A stretch of DNA of 10,266 bases from Peptostreptococcaceae bacterium (GCA_013619035.1 JABXKX010000119.1:1-10266), one strand, 5' to 3'. Shown: positions 1 to 7,094, numbered from the stretch's first letter. Notes: generated from the sequence alone by a model not told the origin. Program-made: numbers and translations.

Positions 1-1108
1 GAGACAGTAGTTTATCTGAAATCTTATTGATGTCATATAATGTAATATTACGAATACAATCAATTCTAAATTTCAGCCATTCATGGAGTATACCTTTAAC
101 ACCTAGTACTTTAGGTGTCACACCAATCAAAACATTAAAGTTACACGAATAGGAATCTTCTAACGCTGTTAGCTTAAATAACTTTGCCATGAGTTTTTCT
201 GGATCCGTACCTCTTTTTAAATCAATAGTAATACGTAATCCTTTTAAATCTGTTTCATCTCTAATATCAGATATTTCTTTTATTTTACCTGCTTTAATGT
301 TCTCAATTACTTTATCTATAATTTGTTCTACGGTAGCAGTATATGGAATCTCTGTAATCTCAATACAATTATTTTTTTTGACATAATGATACTGACTACG
401 AACCTTAAAGGATCCAGTTCCAGTATTATAGATCTTATCCATAACGTTTCTGTCATATACCAAGTCTCCACCAGTTGGGAAATCTGGTCCTTTGATATAA
501 TCATGAAGATCTATTTGTTCATCCGACATATAAGCAATTGTTGCATCACACATTTCAGATAAATTAAAACTACAAATATTACTCGCCATACCTACTGCGA
601 TACCTTTATTGGGATTCACAAGTATGTTTGGAAATGCCACTGGCAATAATCTTGGTTCTTTCATTTGACCATCATAATTATCCATAAATAGGACAGCATC
701 TTTGTCTATATCTTTAAAAACCTCTTCACAAAGAGGTGATAATTTTACTTCTGTATATCTAGAAGCTGCAAATTTCATATCTCTTGATGTGATTTTACCA
801 AAGTTTCCTTTAGAGTCTACAAATGGATGCAATAACGCTTCATGACCTTTTGTTAATCTAACCATCGTAGCATAAATAGCTTGGTCACCATGAGGGTTCA
901 ATTTCATGGTTTGACCAACAACATTTGCTGATTTTGTACGTTGTTTTGTAATTAACTTCATTTTATACATGGTATAAAGAAGTTTTCTATGTGATGGTTT
1001 GAAGCCATCAATTTCTGGTATAGCTCTTGAAACAATTACACTCATCGTATACGGCATGTAATTACTTTCAAGAGTATCTGATATTTTACTTTCAATAATC
1101 CCTGGCAT
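1..1108 (-). CDS. parC: Type IIA DNA topoisomerase A subunit (ParC/GyrA family), 3' end outside window
   Basis: This is the DNA-cleaving and rejoining subunit of a type IIA topoisomerase; about 369 N-terminal residues are visible. I translated it by hand from ATG at 1108. The N-terminus (YMPYTMSVIVSRAIPEIDG, then FKPSHRKLLYTM) matches the start of the GyrA/ParC winged-helix domain. The active-site tyrosine is Tyr118 in AASRYTE, preceded by the invariant Arg117 and by the GNFG loop. The quinolone pocket reads NPHGDQAIYA at residues 71-80, so the usual Ser and Asp/Glu are Gln76 and Ala80. The start is supported by AGGAG, which overlaps the stop codon of the upstream B-subunit gene (9-bp gap), so the two are probably translationally coupled. 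ParC is preferred over GyrA because the pair stands alone in the order B then A and diverges from gyrase, but this is inference. The C-terminal DNA-wrapping domain, which would help decide, is not in the window. Confidence 0.9.
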   Translation of the reverse strand, partial: MPGIIESKISDTLESNYMPYTMSVIVSRAIPEIDGFKPSHRKLLYTMYKMKLITKQRTKSANVVGQTMKLNPHGDQAIYATMVRLTKGHEALLHPFVDSKGNFGKITSRDMKFAASRYTEVKLSPLCEEVFKDIDKDAVLFMDNYDGQMKEPRLLPVAFPNILVNPNKGIAVGMASNICSFNLSEMCDATIAYMSDEQIDLHDYIKGPDFPTGGDLVYDRNVMDKIYNTGTGSFKVRSQYHYVKKNNCIEITEIPYTATVEQIIDKVIENIKAGKIKEISDIRDETDLKGLRITIDLKRGTDPEKLMAKLFKLTALEDSYSCNFNVLIGVTPKVLGVKGILHEWLKFRIDCIRNITLYDINKISDKLLS

Positions 1109-1117
1109 TCTCTACTC

Positions 1118-3091
1118 CTAATTCAAATCTAATAGATCAATATATTTCGAACCTTTATCTTCAATAAATTGTTTACGACTTTGAATATCATCTCCTAATA
1201 ATGTTTCAAACATAGTAGCGGTTAAATAATCGTCTTCTTCGGTAAATCCAACCAATTGTCTTGATTCAGGATTCATAGTCGTTTGCCACATCATCTCGGG
1301 ATCATTCTCACCAAGACCTTTGGATCTTTGAATATTAATATTACCTTCAAGGGTTTCTGCAATCTCATTCTTTTCTTTGTCACTATAAGCAAAATGTGTT
1401 TTGCCTTTATTGGTAATTTCATATAATGGTGTTTCTGCAATAAAAACTTTGTTTTCATTAAACAAACTAGGTACCAATCTAAATAACATAGTCATAATTA
1501 AGGTTCTAATCTGGAAACCATCCACATCTGCATCGGTACAAATGATAATTTTGCCATAATTTAAATTATCTAAATCAAAAGTATTCAAATCTTTATTATG
1601 TTTAGATTTTATTTCCACACCACAGCCCATTACCTTTAATAGATCAATGATGATTTCACTTTTAAAGATTCTATCATAATCAGCTTTTAAGCAATTCAGT
1701 ATTTTTCCTCTTACCGGCATCAACGCTTGGAAACTTGCATCTCTTGCTAACTTACAGGCACCAAGAGCCGAATCACCCTCCACGATATAAAGTTCTCGTT
1801 CGCCAATAACTTTTGTTCTACAATCAACAAACTTAGCTACACGATTGTTCATATCAATCTTGCCACTTAGTTTTTTCTTTAAATTAAGTCTTGTTTTTTC
1901 AGCTTTTTCACGACTACGTTTATTGATCAATATTTGATCTATAATTTTATCAGCTTCTACTTTGTTTTCTATAAAATAGATTTCTAGTTTAGCCTTAATT
2001 AAATCAGTAATGAATTCTTGAATAAATTTATTATTAATCGCTTTTTTTGTTTGATTTTCATAACTCGTCATCGTTGAAAATGAATTGATAACAATAACCA
2101 AACTATCCTGTACATCTTGGAATGAAATCTTCTTTTCGCCCTTTGTGTATTTACCAACTTTTTTGATAAACTTATCAATTTCATAAATAAAAGCATTTTT
2201 AACTGCTTTTTCAGGTGAACCACCATGTTCAAGGAAACTAGAGTTATGATAAAACTCTGTTAAATTCACTTCATTGTTAAAAGAGAAAGCCATATCCACT
2301 TTAACCTTATATTCAGGTTTATCTTCTCTATCTCTACCTCGGCCTTCGTCTGTATAAAACATGACATCGGTAAAGTTCTTTTCGTCATTAACTTCTATAA
2401 TATAGTCAACAATACCATTCTCATAACAATATTCAAAAGATTCTCCAGAAAACTCATCATGTAATTTAAAGATGACACCTGGATTTACAATGGATTGTTT
2501 TTTAAGTCTATTCTGATAAAATTCCAACGGAATATCGATCTCAGTAAAAACATCTAAATCGGGCTTCCAAGTTTGAATTGTACCCGCAGCATGTTCACAA
2601 GGTTCCTTCTGTAAACCACCGACATTTTTTCCTTTTTTAAAGTTCACTTCAAATTTGGTATTATCTTTATAAACAACAACATTCATAAATTCAGAACTAT
2701 ATTGAGTTGCACAAGCGCCTAGTCCATTAAGACCTAAACTGTACTCGTAGTTTTCACCATCGTTGTTATTATATTTACCACCAGCGTACAGTTCACAATA
2801 AACTAACTTCCAGTTAAATTTTTTCTCTTTCTCATTGTAATCTAGAGGAATACCTCTACCATGATCTTGAACCGTAATCGACCAATCATCATGACGAGTT
2901 ACTTCGATTAAATTTCCATGTCCCTCTCTGGCTTCATCTATTGAGTTCGAAAGAATCTCAAAGAATGAATGCTGACAGCCTTCTAAACCATCTGAACCAA
3001 ATATAACTGCTGGTCTTTTTCTTACTCGATCTGCACCTTTTAATGCAGAAATACTATTGTTATCATAAGAATTTTTCTTTTTCTGTACCAT
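1118..3091 (-). CDS. parE: Type IIA DNA topoisomerase B subunit (ParE/GyrB family), complete
   Basis: This is the ATPase/TOPRIM subunit of a type IIA topoisomerase, 657 aa, a normal ParE length. GHKL ATPase motifs are in order: N-box with Glu45, Asn49 and Asp52 (EILSNSIDEA), G1 box DHGRG at 76-80, G2 box GLNGLG at 120-125, and the QTK loop at 347-349. The TOPRIM domain follows, with EGDSA at 438-442, PVRGKILN around 459-466, DADVDG at 520-525 and KGLGE at 591-595. All catalytic positions are present, so the enzyme should be active. It is divergent in detail: the usual RPGMYIG is RPAVIFG and EGDSAGG is EGDSALG. From memory, this resembles the B subunits that Clostridia carry beside gyrase, normally called topoisomerase IV. 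The ATG at 3091 is preceded by AAGAGGTG at good spacing. Its promoter is at 3136-3164 and the A-subunit gene follows 9 bp downstream. Its role would be decatenation and supercoil control; the ParE-versus-GyrB label is inference. Confidence 0.93.
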   Translation of the reverse strand: MVQKKKNSYDNNSISALKGADRVRKRPAVIFGSDGLEGCQHSFFEILSNSIDEAREGHGNLIEVTRHDDWSITVQDHGRGIPLDYNEKEKKFNWKLVYCELYAGGKYNNNDGENYEYSLGLNGLGACATQYSSEFMNVVVYKDNTKFEVNFKKGKNVGGLQKEPCEHAAGTIQTWKPDLDVFTEIDIPLEFYQNRLKKQSIVNPGVIFKLHDEFSGESFEYCYENGIVDYIIEVNDEKNFTDVMFYTDEGRGRDREDKPEYKVKVDMAFSFNNEVNLTEFYHNSSFLEHGGSPEKAVKNAFIYEIDKFIKKVGKYTKGEKKISFQDVQDSLVIVINSFSTMTSYENQTKKAINNKFIQEFITDLIKAKLEIYFIENKVEADKIIDQILINKRSREKAEKTRLNLKKKLSGKIDMNNRVAKFVDCRTKVIGERELYIVEGDSALGACKLARDASFQALMPVRGKILNCLKADYDRIFKSEIIIDLLKVMGCGVEIKSKHNKDLNTFDLDNLNYGKIIICTDADVDGFQIRTLIMTMLFRLVPSLFNENKVFIAETPLYEITNKGKTHFAYSDKEKNEIAETLEGNINIQRSKGLGENDPEMMWQTTMNPESRQLVGFTEEDDYLTATMFETLLGDDIQSRKQFIEDKGSKYIDLLDLN

Positions 3092-3135
3092 TCAAACACC
3101 TCTTACTTTAAAATTGCGTCTTAAACGCTACTCTT

Positions 3136-3164
3136 ATTTTACAGGATAACGAAACAAAAATCAA
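3136..3164 (-). promoter_or_regulatory. Sigma-A-type promoter of the topoisomerase operon
   Basis: Read on the minus strand, the -35 is TTGATT (3164-3159), followed by exactly 17 bp and the -10 TAAAAT (3141-3136). Transcription would start near 3129, giving a leader of about 40 nt before the ATG at 3091. The 22-bp palindrome at 3171-3192 ends 6 bp upstream of the -35, close enough for a bound protein to affect RNA polymerase. Confidence 0.7.
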
Positions 3165-3170
3165 CCGGGT

Positions 3171-3192
3171 GTATAGAACGTACGTTCTATAC
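3171..3192. promoter_or_regulatory. Perfect 22-bp palindrome, LexA (SOS) box-like operator
   Basis: The left half GTATAGAACGT is followed directly by its exact reverse complement. The core at 3176-3187 is GAAC-GTAC-GTTC. The Bacillus subtilis LexA/DinR consensus is CGAACRNRYGTTYC; this site matches every specified internal position and differs only in the outermost base on each side (A and T). It lies between two divergent promoters, next to the -35 of the topoisomerase operon and about 38 bp upstream of the -35 of the regulator-hom operon. LexA control is inferred from the motif. Another dimeric repressor with a GAAC half-site is possible. Confidence 0.7.
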
Positions 3193-3199
3193 CTATATC

Positions 3200-3214
3200 T
3201 TGTAGTATCTACAA
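3200..3214. promoter_or_regulatory. 15-nt perfect inverted repeat, candidate operator
   Basis: TTGTAG and CTACAA are exact inverted copies separated by TAT. The repeat ends 16 bp upstream of the plus-strand -35 at 3231, so it could be a binding site for the regulator encoded at 3320. Nothing in the sequence proves which protein binds. Short inverted repeats also arise by chance in AT-rich spacers. Confidence 0.35.
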
Positions 3215-3230
3215 TTAATTCAGATATCTC

Positions 3231-3259
3231 TTGTTTGTTGTTTTTACATATGTTATACT
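3231..3259 (+). promoter_or_regulatory. Sigma-A promoter of the regulator-hom operon, extended -10
   Basis: The -35 is TTGTTT (3231-3236), followed by 17 bp and the -10 TATACT (3254-3259). A TGn element (3251-3253) directly before the -10 compensates for the imperfect -35. The start point would be near 3266, giving a leader of about 54 nt. That is too short for a T-box or a large riboswitch, which favours control by a DNA-binding protein. Confidence 0.72.
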
Positions 3260-3308
3260 ACTCAAAATACATTGAAAAACCGAATACAGTTGTCCGTCAC
3301 ACGCGCAC

Positions 3309-3315
3309 AAGGAGG
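3309..3315 (+). promoter_or_regulatory. Shine-Dalgarno site that fixes the regulator start at 3320
   Basis: AAGGAGG is a full-strength ribosome binding site 4 nt before ATG at 3320. The in-frame ATG at 3272 has no such site and lies almost at the predicted transcription start, so 3320 is the start used here. Confidence 0.8.
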
Positions 3316-3319
3316 CCAT

Positions 3320-3757
3320 ATGAATAATAAATATATCTTAGTTGATAAATCTGTTTTACCAGATGTCTTTGAAAAAGTCATTGAAGCAAAAGAAATGATG
3401 AAATCTGACGAAACCCTTGGCGTTTCAAAAGTCGTAGCGCTTGTTGGTATTTCTAGAAGTACATATTATAAATACCACGACAAGGTATTTCCACTAATTG
3501 AAAGCAATGTAGAGAGAAAAGCCACTGTAAATCTTTTATTATCACATAAATCAGGGACATTATCCTCTCTATTGAGACATATCGCAGCATCAAATGGCAA
3601 TGTACTCACCATCAGTCAAGATGCGCCGGTTAATAATTCAGCAAATGTAAGCATCACATTTGATGTCAGTAAACTCAGTACTCCGTTAGAGCAATTACTG
3701 ACTACATTAAAATCAGTTCCAGGGGTATCAAAGCTCAAACTTATAGGAGTCGAATAG
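3320..3757 (+). CDS. HTH plus ACT-domain transcriptional regulator, PheB/ThrR (UPF0735) type
   Basis: This 145-aa protein has the architecture of the Bacillus PheB family (about 147 aa). Residues 31-57 (ETLGVSKVVALVGISRSTYY and onward) form a helix-turn-helix with the motif VSKVVALVGISRSTYYKY. Residues 69-143 form an ACT domain (TVNLLLSHKSGTLSSLL, ending GVSKLKLIG), a fold that binds amino acids. In B. subtilis the family member now called ThrR is, as I recall, the repressor of the hom-thrCB operon. Here the gene lies directly upstream of hom with 8 bp between them, and hom's GGAGG overlaps this gene's stop codon. Such linkage supports a threonine- or homoserine-sensing autoregulatory repressor, but the effector and operator are inferred. 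The divergent spacer at 3092-3270 holds candidate sites. I left the gene symbol blank because the B. subtilis orthologue sits in another operon. Confidence 0.87.
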   Translation: MNNKYILVDKSVLPDVFEKVIEAKEMMKSDETLGVSKVVALVGISRSTYYKYHDKVFPLIESNVERKATVNLLLSHKSGTLSSLLRHIAASNGNVLTISQDAPVNNSANVSITFDVSKLSTPLEQLLTTLKSVPGVSKLKLIGVE

Positions 3758-3765
3758 GAGGCATT

Positions 3766-4998
3766 ATGACATCAGTTGCATTATTAGGTTACGGAACAGT
3801 CGGTTCTGGCGTTTTAGAAATTATAGAAAAAAACAGCAAAAACACTTTACAAACTTACGATGAATTCATCAATATTTCTCACGTTCTTGTCAGAAATATT
3901 AGAAAACATCAAAGTAATAAACACTTCAAATTATTTACAGACTCTTATGAGGATGTGCTTAATTCCAATTGCGATATTGTCATTGAAGTAATGGGTGGCA
4001 TTCATCCCGCATATGACTATATTAAAAGTGCTTTACAAGCTAGAAAACATGTGATCACTGCCAACAAGGATTTGATCGCAGAACATGGTGATGAGTTGAT
4101 TGCACTAGCCAACAAATACCATGTGACACTTAATTACGAAGCCAGTGTTGGTGGGAGCATTCCTGTACTAAGAACAATAAAAGAAAGTTTAGCTGCTCAT
4201 CCAGTTAAAAGTGTCACTGGTATATTAAATGGTACAACGAATTATATCCTTACTAAAATGTATAATGAAAATCTTTCATATGATAGCGCATTAAAAGATG
4301 CACAAGATGCTGGATTTGCTGAATCAGATCCATCTTCTGATGTTTTAGGGTTTGATGCAGCAAGAAAACTAGCAATTTTAACACATTTATCTATGAACAA
4401 GGTTTTAAAAGTCAAAGATATTCTCATCGATGGTATTACCAACTTAGATGAAAAGGATATGGTCATTGCAAAACAACTCGGTTACAAAATCAAATTAGTG
4501 TCAAAAGCAATCAATTATGATCATTGCCTACACGCATTTGTAAAACCAGTATATGTGAGATCAAATTCTATGTTTGGCTTAATAGACAATGAATACAATA
4601 CCGTTGCTATGGATCTAGAGGATATAGGCGAAATGCATTTTTCAGGTAAAGGTGCAGGTAAAGAACCAACGGCAAGTGCTATCTATGGTGATCTCCTAGA
4701 CATTCTTTTAAATGATAAGAAAGTGATTACACCTAACCTCAAACATGTTAAGATCTGTCACTATGCACAAGGACAACACGACTGGTTGGTTAGATTGTAC
4801 AGTTTAAATCAACCTATCAATTTAGAAAAAGTCCTCAAATTCTTTAATCATGGTAATATAGAGATCAAAGACTTTGCAGATTCTCATGATTTGGCTTTTA
4901 CCATCACGGACATTTCAGAAACCAAATTATTTGATATCATTCACAAACTCCAAGACCTAAATGTCATCTCTGTATCAAAATACTTTATGATACTTTAA
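3766..4998 (+). CDS. hom: Homoserine dehydrogenase
   Basis: Reduces aspartate semialdehyde to homoserine with NAD(P)H, the branch point to threonine and methionine. The 410-aa protein starts with a Rossmann nucleotide site, GYGTVG at 8-13. It then has VITANKDLIAEHG with Lys101, NYEASVGGSIPVLRTI at 123-138 and the family signature GILNGTTNYILTK at 152-164. The catalytic segment GFDAARK at 195-201 has Asp197 and Lys201. Residues from about 325 to the end look like a C-terminal ACT-type regulatory domain, so threonine feedback is plausible. It is somewhat shorter than B. subtilis Hom (433 aa), mostly in the C-terminal part, but no catalytic residue is missing. The ATG at 3766 is preceded by TAGGAGG, which includes the upstream stop codon, so translation is probably coupled to the regulator. 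No thrC, thrB or aspartokinase gene follows in this window. Confidence 0.95.
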   Translation: MTSVALLGYGTVGSGVLEIIEKNSKNTLQTYDEFINISHVLVRNIRKHQSNKHFKLFTDSYEDVLNSNCDIVIEVMGGIHPAYDYIKSALQARKHVITANKDLIAEHGDELIALANKYHVTLNYEASVGGSIPVLRTIKESLAAHPVKSVTGILNGTTNYILTKMYNENLSYDSALKDAQDAGFAESDPSSDVLGFDAARKLAILTHLSMNKVLKVKDILIDGITNLDEKDMVIAKQLGYKIKLVSKAINYDHCLHAFVKPVYVRSNSMFGLIDNEYNTVAMDLEDIGEMHFSGKGAGKEPTASAIYGDLLDILLNDKKVITPNLKHVKICHYAQGQHDWLVRLYSLNQPINLEKVLKFFNHGNIEIKDFADSHDLAFTITDISETKLFDIIHKLQDLNVISVSKYFMIL

Positions 4999-5019
4999 TT
5001 TAAATCAAAATATCATAGC

Positions 5020-5077
5020 AATCCCCTCTTTTTATGAGGTACTATTAATATGTAGTACTTTAAAGGAGGGGATTTTT
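5020..5077 (+). terminator. Terminator-like hairpin after hom whose 3' arm contains a Shine-Dalgarno sequence
   Basis: AATCCCCTC (5020-5028) pairs perfectly with GAGGGGATT (5066-5074). An inner stem, GTACTA (5039-5044) with TAGTAC (5053-5058), closes an 8-nt loop. TTTTT follows at 5073-5077. This has the form of an intrinsic terminator for the regulator-hom transcript. The same 3' arm carries AAAGGAGG (5062-5069), ideally placed 8 nt before ATG at 5078, so in a read-through transcript the fold would hide that ribosome binding site. A small alternative hairpin, CCTC (5025-5028) with GAGG (5036-5039), would free it. I saw no convincing promoter between hom and 5078. Confidence 0.6.
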
Positions 5078-5134
5078 ATGATGAATAAAATTAAATCAAC
5101 GGATGTAACCCTATTTGGAAAGGAAAACCTATGA
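5078..5134 (+). CDS. Possible 18-residue leader ORF coupled to the hydrolase gene
   Basis: The ORF encodes MMNKIKSTDVTLFGKENL and ends in TGA, overlapping the next gene's start as ATGA (5131-5134). It has a perfect AAAGGAGG ribosome binding site 8 nt upstream, stronger than that of the gene it precedes. I recognise no homology. It may be a leader peptide that delivers ribosomes to the hydrolase start, or a chance ORF. Ideal ribosome-site spacing and exact stop-start overlap together are the case for it. Confidence 0.4.
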   Translation: MMNKIKSTDVTLFGKENL

Positions 5135-5625
5135 ACATCGCATTACTTATTATTGATATGCAACAAGATTTCTATGACCAAAAACCTTTAAGAGATTCAT
5201 TAACGAATGCACTAGAATATATTAATGTAGCCAGTGAGTTATTTAGAGAGGCTGGCAAACCAGTTATTGTGATACAAGATGAAGAAGCTGGCGAAGGTCC
5301 AGGATCAAAAGGATTTGAAAATATCAGTGATTTGATTCTAAAAGATAATGATCATTTCATACAAAAATTTCATTCCAACGCTTTTTGGCAGACTGATCTT
5401 GAAGAACTCCTCAAATCGCTGGATGTCCAGTTTTTAGTTGTCAGTGGATTCGCCGCGGAACACTGTGTTCTATTTACTTACAATGGTGCAATTGAAAGAT
5501 CCTTCGGTGCATCAATTCTACAACATGGTGTGGCAGGACTCGAGAATACAAATGTGCAATCCATTCAACTACTTCGTTCTGTCATTAGTTTGGACGCCTT
5601 AGACTATTTCTTCAATTACGCATAA
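5131..5625 (+). CDS. Isochorismatase-family cysteine hydrolase, substrate unknown
   Basis: A 164-aa cytosolic enzyme of the isochorismatase/nicotinamidase superfamily. The family triad is visible as Asp9 (ALLIIDMQQDF), Lys79 (QKFHSNAF) and Cys112 (AEHCVLFT). The VVSGFAAEHC segment corresponds to the conserved loop before the nucleophile. At 164 residues it is at the short end of the family, so I would not assign nicotinamidase or isochorismatase specifically; many such proteins are uncharacterised amidases or hydrolases. ATG at 5131 has AAAGGA 6 nt upstream, and the start also overlaps the stop of the 18-codon ORF at 5078. It stands between hom and the pst operon with no pathway partner in view, so its biological role cannot be read from context. 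A strong bidirectional terminator follows. Confidence 0.88.
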   Translation: MNIALLIIDMQQDFYDQKPLRDSLTNALEYINVASELFREAGKPVIVIQDEEAGEGPGSKGFENISDLILKDNDHFIQKFHSNAFWQTDLEELLKSLDVQFLVVSGFAAEHCVLFTYNGAIERSFGASILQHGVAGLENTNVQSIQLLRSVISLDALDYFFNYA

Positions 5626-5628
5626 TAA

Positions 5629-5665
5629 AAACACCTAAATCAAATCTGATTTAGGTGTTTCTTTT
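5629..5665. terminator. Bidirectional intrinsic terminator at the convergent junction
   Basis: AAACACCTAAATCA (5629-5642) and its perfect complement TGATTTAGGTGTTT (5647-5660) form a 14-bp stem with a 4-nt loop. Plus-strand transcripts end in TTTCTTTT. Minus-strand transcripts end in TTTTTATT. It therefore serves both the hydrolase gene and phoU, whose stop codon (5664-5666) lies just past the stem. Confidence 0.93.
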
Positions 5666-6305
5666 AAGTAAACTGTCCTGTCATCATATAAATGGTTCTT
5701 TCTGCTACATTTGTTGTATGATCTGCAATACGTTCTAAATATCGACCAATTAATAACAACATCACCACTTGGTCTTTTAGACCAGAATCTTCTGTTAACA
5801 TACCAAGTAATTCTACATAAATTCTCTCATAAATGGCATCCACTTCATCATCTCTTTTTACAATACTTCGCGCTTTTTTAACATCTTCATCTATAAAGGA
5901 GGCAATTGCATCATCAATCATCTCAGAACAGATCACTTGCATTCTAGGTAAATCAATTAGAGGTTTTACAAAATCACGACCATGATTTGCAATTACAACT
6001 TTAGAAATGTTAACACAATGATCTGCAATACGTTCTAGATCATTGATCATTCTAAGAATTGTATTGATTCGTCTTAAATCTCTAGCTACAGGACTTTGTT
6101 TTGCAATAATATTGATACACTGATCTTCAATATCTAATTCCATTTTATCTATTACATCATCTCTGTTAATAATTTCTTTCGCGCTTATTAAATCTTTTTC
6201 TTGTAACGCTTTAATGCTATCGTTTAACATCACATCCACTGTCTTAGCCATTTTAATGACTTCAGTGGTAACATCTCTCAGTTCTTGCTCAAATACAGTT
6301 CTCAT
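5664..6305 (-). CDS. phoU: Phosphate signalling and transport regulator PhoU
   Basis: PhoU is a peripheral cytoplasmic helical-bundle protein that interacts with the Pst transporter and, in well-studied systems, signals phosphate sufficiency to the PhoR-type kinase. At 213 aa it has the usual length and consists of two similar three-helix repeats. Each repeat carries the metal-binding signature ExxxxDHxxN: ERIADHCVN at 91-99 and ERIADHTTN at 191-199. It is the last gene of the pst operon, 9 bp after pstB, with TTAGGAG overlapping the pstB stop. The bidirectional terminator lies directly beyond its stop codon. No phoR or phoP gene is visible in the window. Confidence 0.96.
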   Translation of the reverse strand: MRTVFEQELRDVTTEVIKMAKTVDVMLNDSIKALQEKDLISAKEIINRDDVIDKMELDIEDQCINIIAKQSPVARDLRRINTILRMINDLERIADHCVNISKVVIANHGRDFVKPLIDLPRMQVICSEMIDDAIASFIDEDVKKARSIVKRDDEVDAIYERIYVELLGMLTEDSGLKDQVVMLLLIGRYLERIADHTTNVAERTIYMMTGQFT

Positions 6306-6314
6306 AATTAGCTC

Positions 6315-7070
6315 CTAACCAAATCTTCCAGTAATATAATCTTCTGTTTTTTGATGTGTTGGATTTTTGAATATATCCATTGTTGCACCGCATTCGATGA
6401 GTTCGCCCATCAAGAAAAATGCTGTATTATCAGAAACACGACCCGCTTGTTGCATAGAATGGGTTACTATTACAATTGAATAGTCTTTTTTTAAAGTCAT
6501 GATTAGTTCTTCTATTTTAAGTGTTGCAATAGGATCAAGTGCCGATGTCGGTTCATCCATTAACAAAACTTCAGGTTCAACTGCTATAGCTCTTGCTATA
6601 CAAAGCCTTTGTTGTTGTCCACCTGATAATCCTAAGGCACTTTTTTTAAGTCGGTCCTTAACTTCATCCCATAAAGCTGCTGATTTCAAACTTTTTTCTA
6701 CTAATTCATCTAACTTGTCTTTTTTCTTGATACCATGTGCTCTTGGACCATATGCTACATTATCATAAATACTCATCGGAAATGGATTGGGTTTTTGAAA
6801 TACCATCCCGATTTTCTTTCTCAAATCAATCACATCATATTCCTTTTGAATATTCTTTCTATCCAAAGTAATATCACCCGTATACTTACAAGTTTCAATT
6901 AAGTCATTCATTCTATTGATCGTTTTTAAAAATGTTGATTTCCCACAACCCGAAGGGCCAATTAATGCTGTTATTTTATTAGATTCAATATCCAGATTTA
7001 TGTCTTTTAAGGCTTGAAACGGACCATAGTATAAATCTAAATTTTGAACTTTTATTTTAATATCGTTCAT
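6315..7070 (-). CDS. pstB: Phosphate ABC transporter ATPase PstB
   Basis: The cytoplasmic ATPase that powers phosphate import through PstC-PstA; 251 aa, typical length. It has Walker [10 protein letters not shown] (38-46), a Q-loop with Gln92 inside the PstB-typical [20 protein letters not shown], signature LSGGQQQR (148-155), Walker B EVLLMDEP with Asp172 and catalytic Glu173, and switch His204 (VTHSM). The Q-loop sequence and the adjoining permease and phoU genes make PstB specific rather than a generic ABC ATPase. ATG at 7070 is 4 nt after AGGAGG, and 24 bp separate it from the end of pstA. Confidence 0.97.
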   Translation of the reverse strand: MNDIKIKVQNLDLYYGPFQALKDINLDIESNKITALIGPSGCGKSTFLKTINRMNDLIETCKYTGDITLDRKNIQKEYDVIDLRKKIGMVFQKPNPFPMSIYDNVAYGPRAHGIKKKDKLDELVEKSLKSAALWDEVKDRLKKSALGLSGGQQQRLCIARAIAVEPEVLLMDEPTSALDPIATLKIEELIMTLKKDYSIVIVTHSMQQAGRVSDNTAFFLMGELIECGATMDIFKNPTHQKTEDYITGRFG

Positions 7071-7094
7071 GCTTCCTCCTACACAAAGTGTTTC

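Noticed and set aside
189..562. Plus-strand open frames (189-386 and 323-562) opposite the topoisomerase A gene.
   Set aside because: They lie antisense to a clearly conserved coding sequence containing the catalytic tyrosine region, have no good ribosome site, and give no recognisable protein.
3272..3319. Longer N-terminus for the ACT-domain regulator, from ATG at 3272.
   Set aside because: It has no ribosome binding site, would start about 6 nt after the predicted transcription start, and adds 16 residues unlike the family. ATG at 3320 has AAGGAGG and gives the family's normal length.
3265..3319. A T-box or amino-acid riboswitch before the regulator-hom operon.
   Set aside because: The predicted leader is only about 54 nt, with no T-box motif, terminator or long stem.
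4242..4466. Minus-strand frame inside hom.
   Set aside because: It lies opposite the homoserine dehydrogenase signature and catalytic region, and has no supporting start signal.
5131..5625. Calling the isochorismatase-family gene a nicotinamidase (pncA).
   Set aside because: The Asp-Lys-Cys triad fits the whole superfamily. The protein is short, and I cannot identify the metal-binding Asp-His-His set typical of nicotinamidases.
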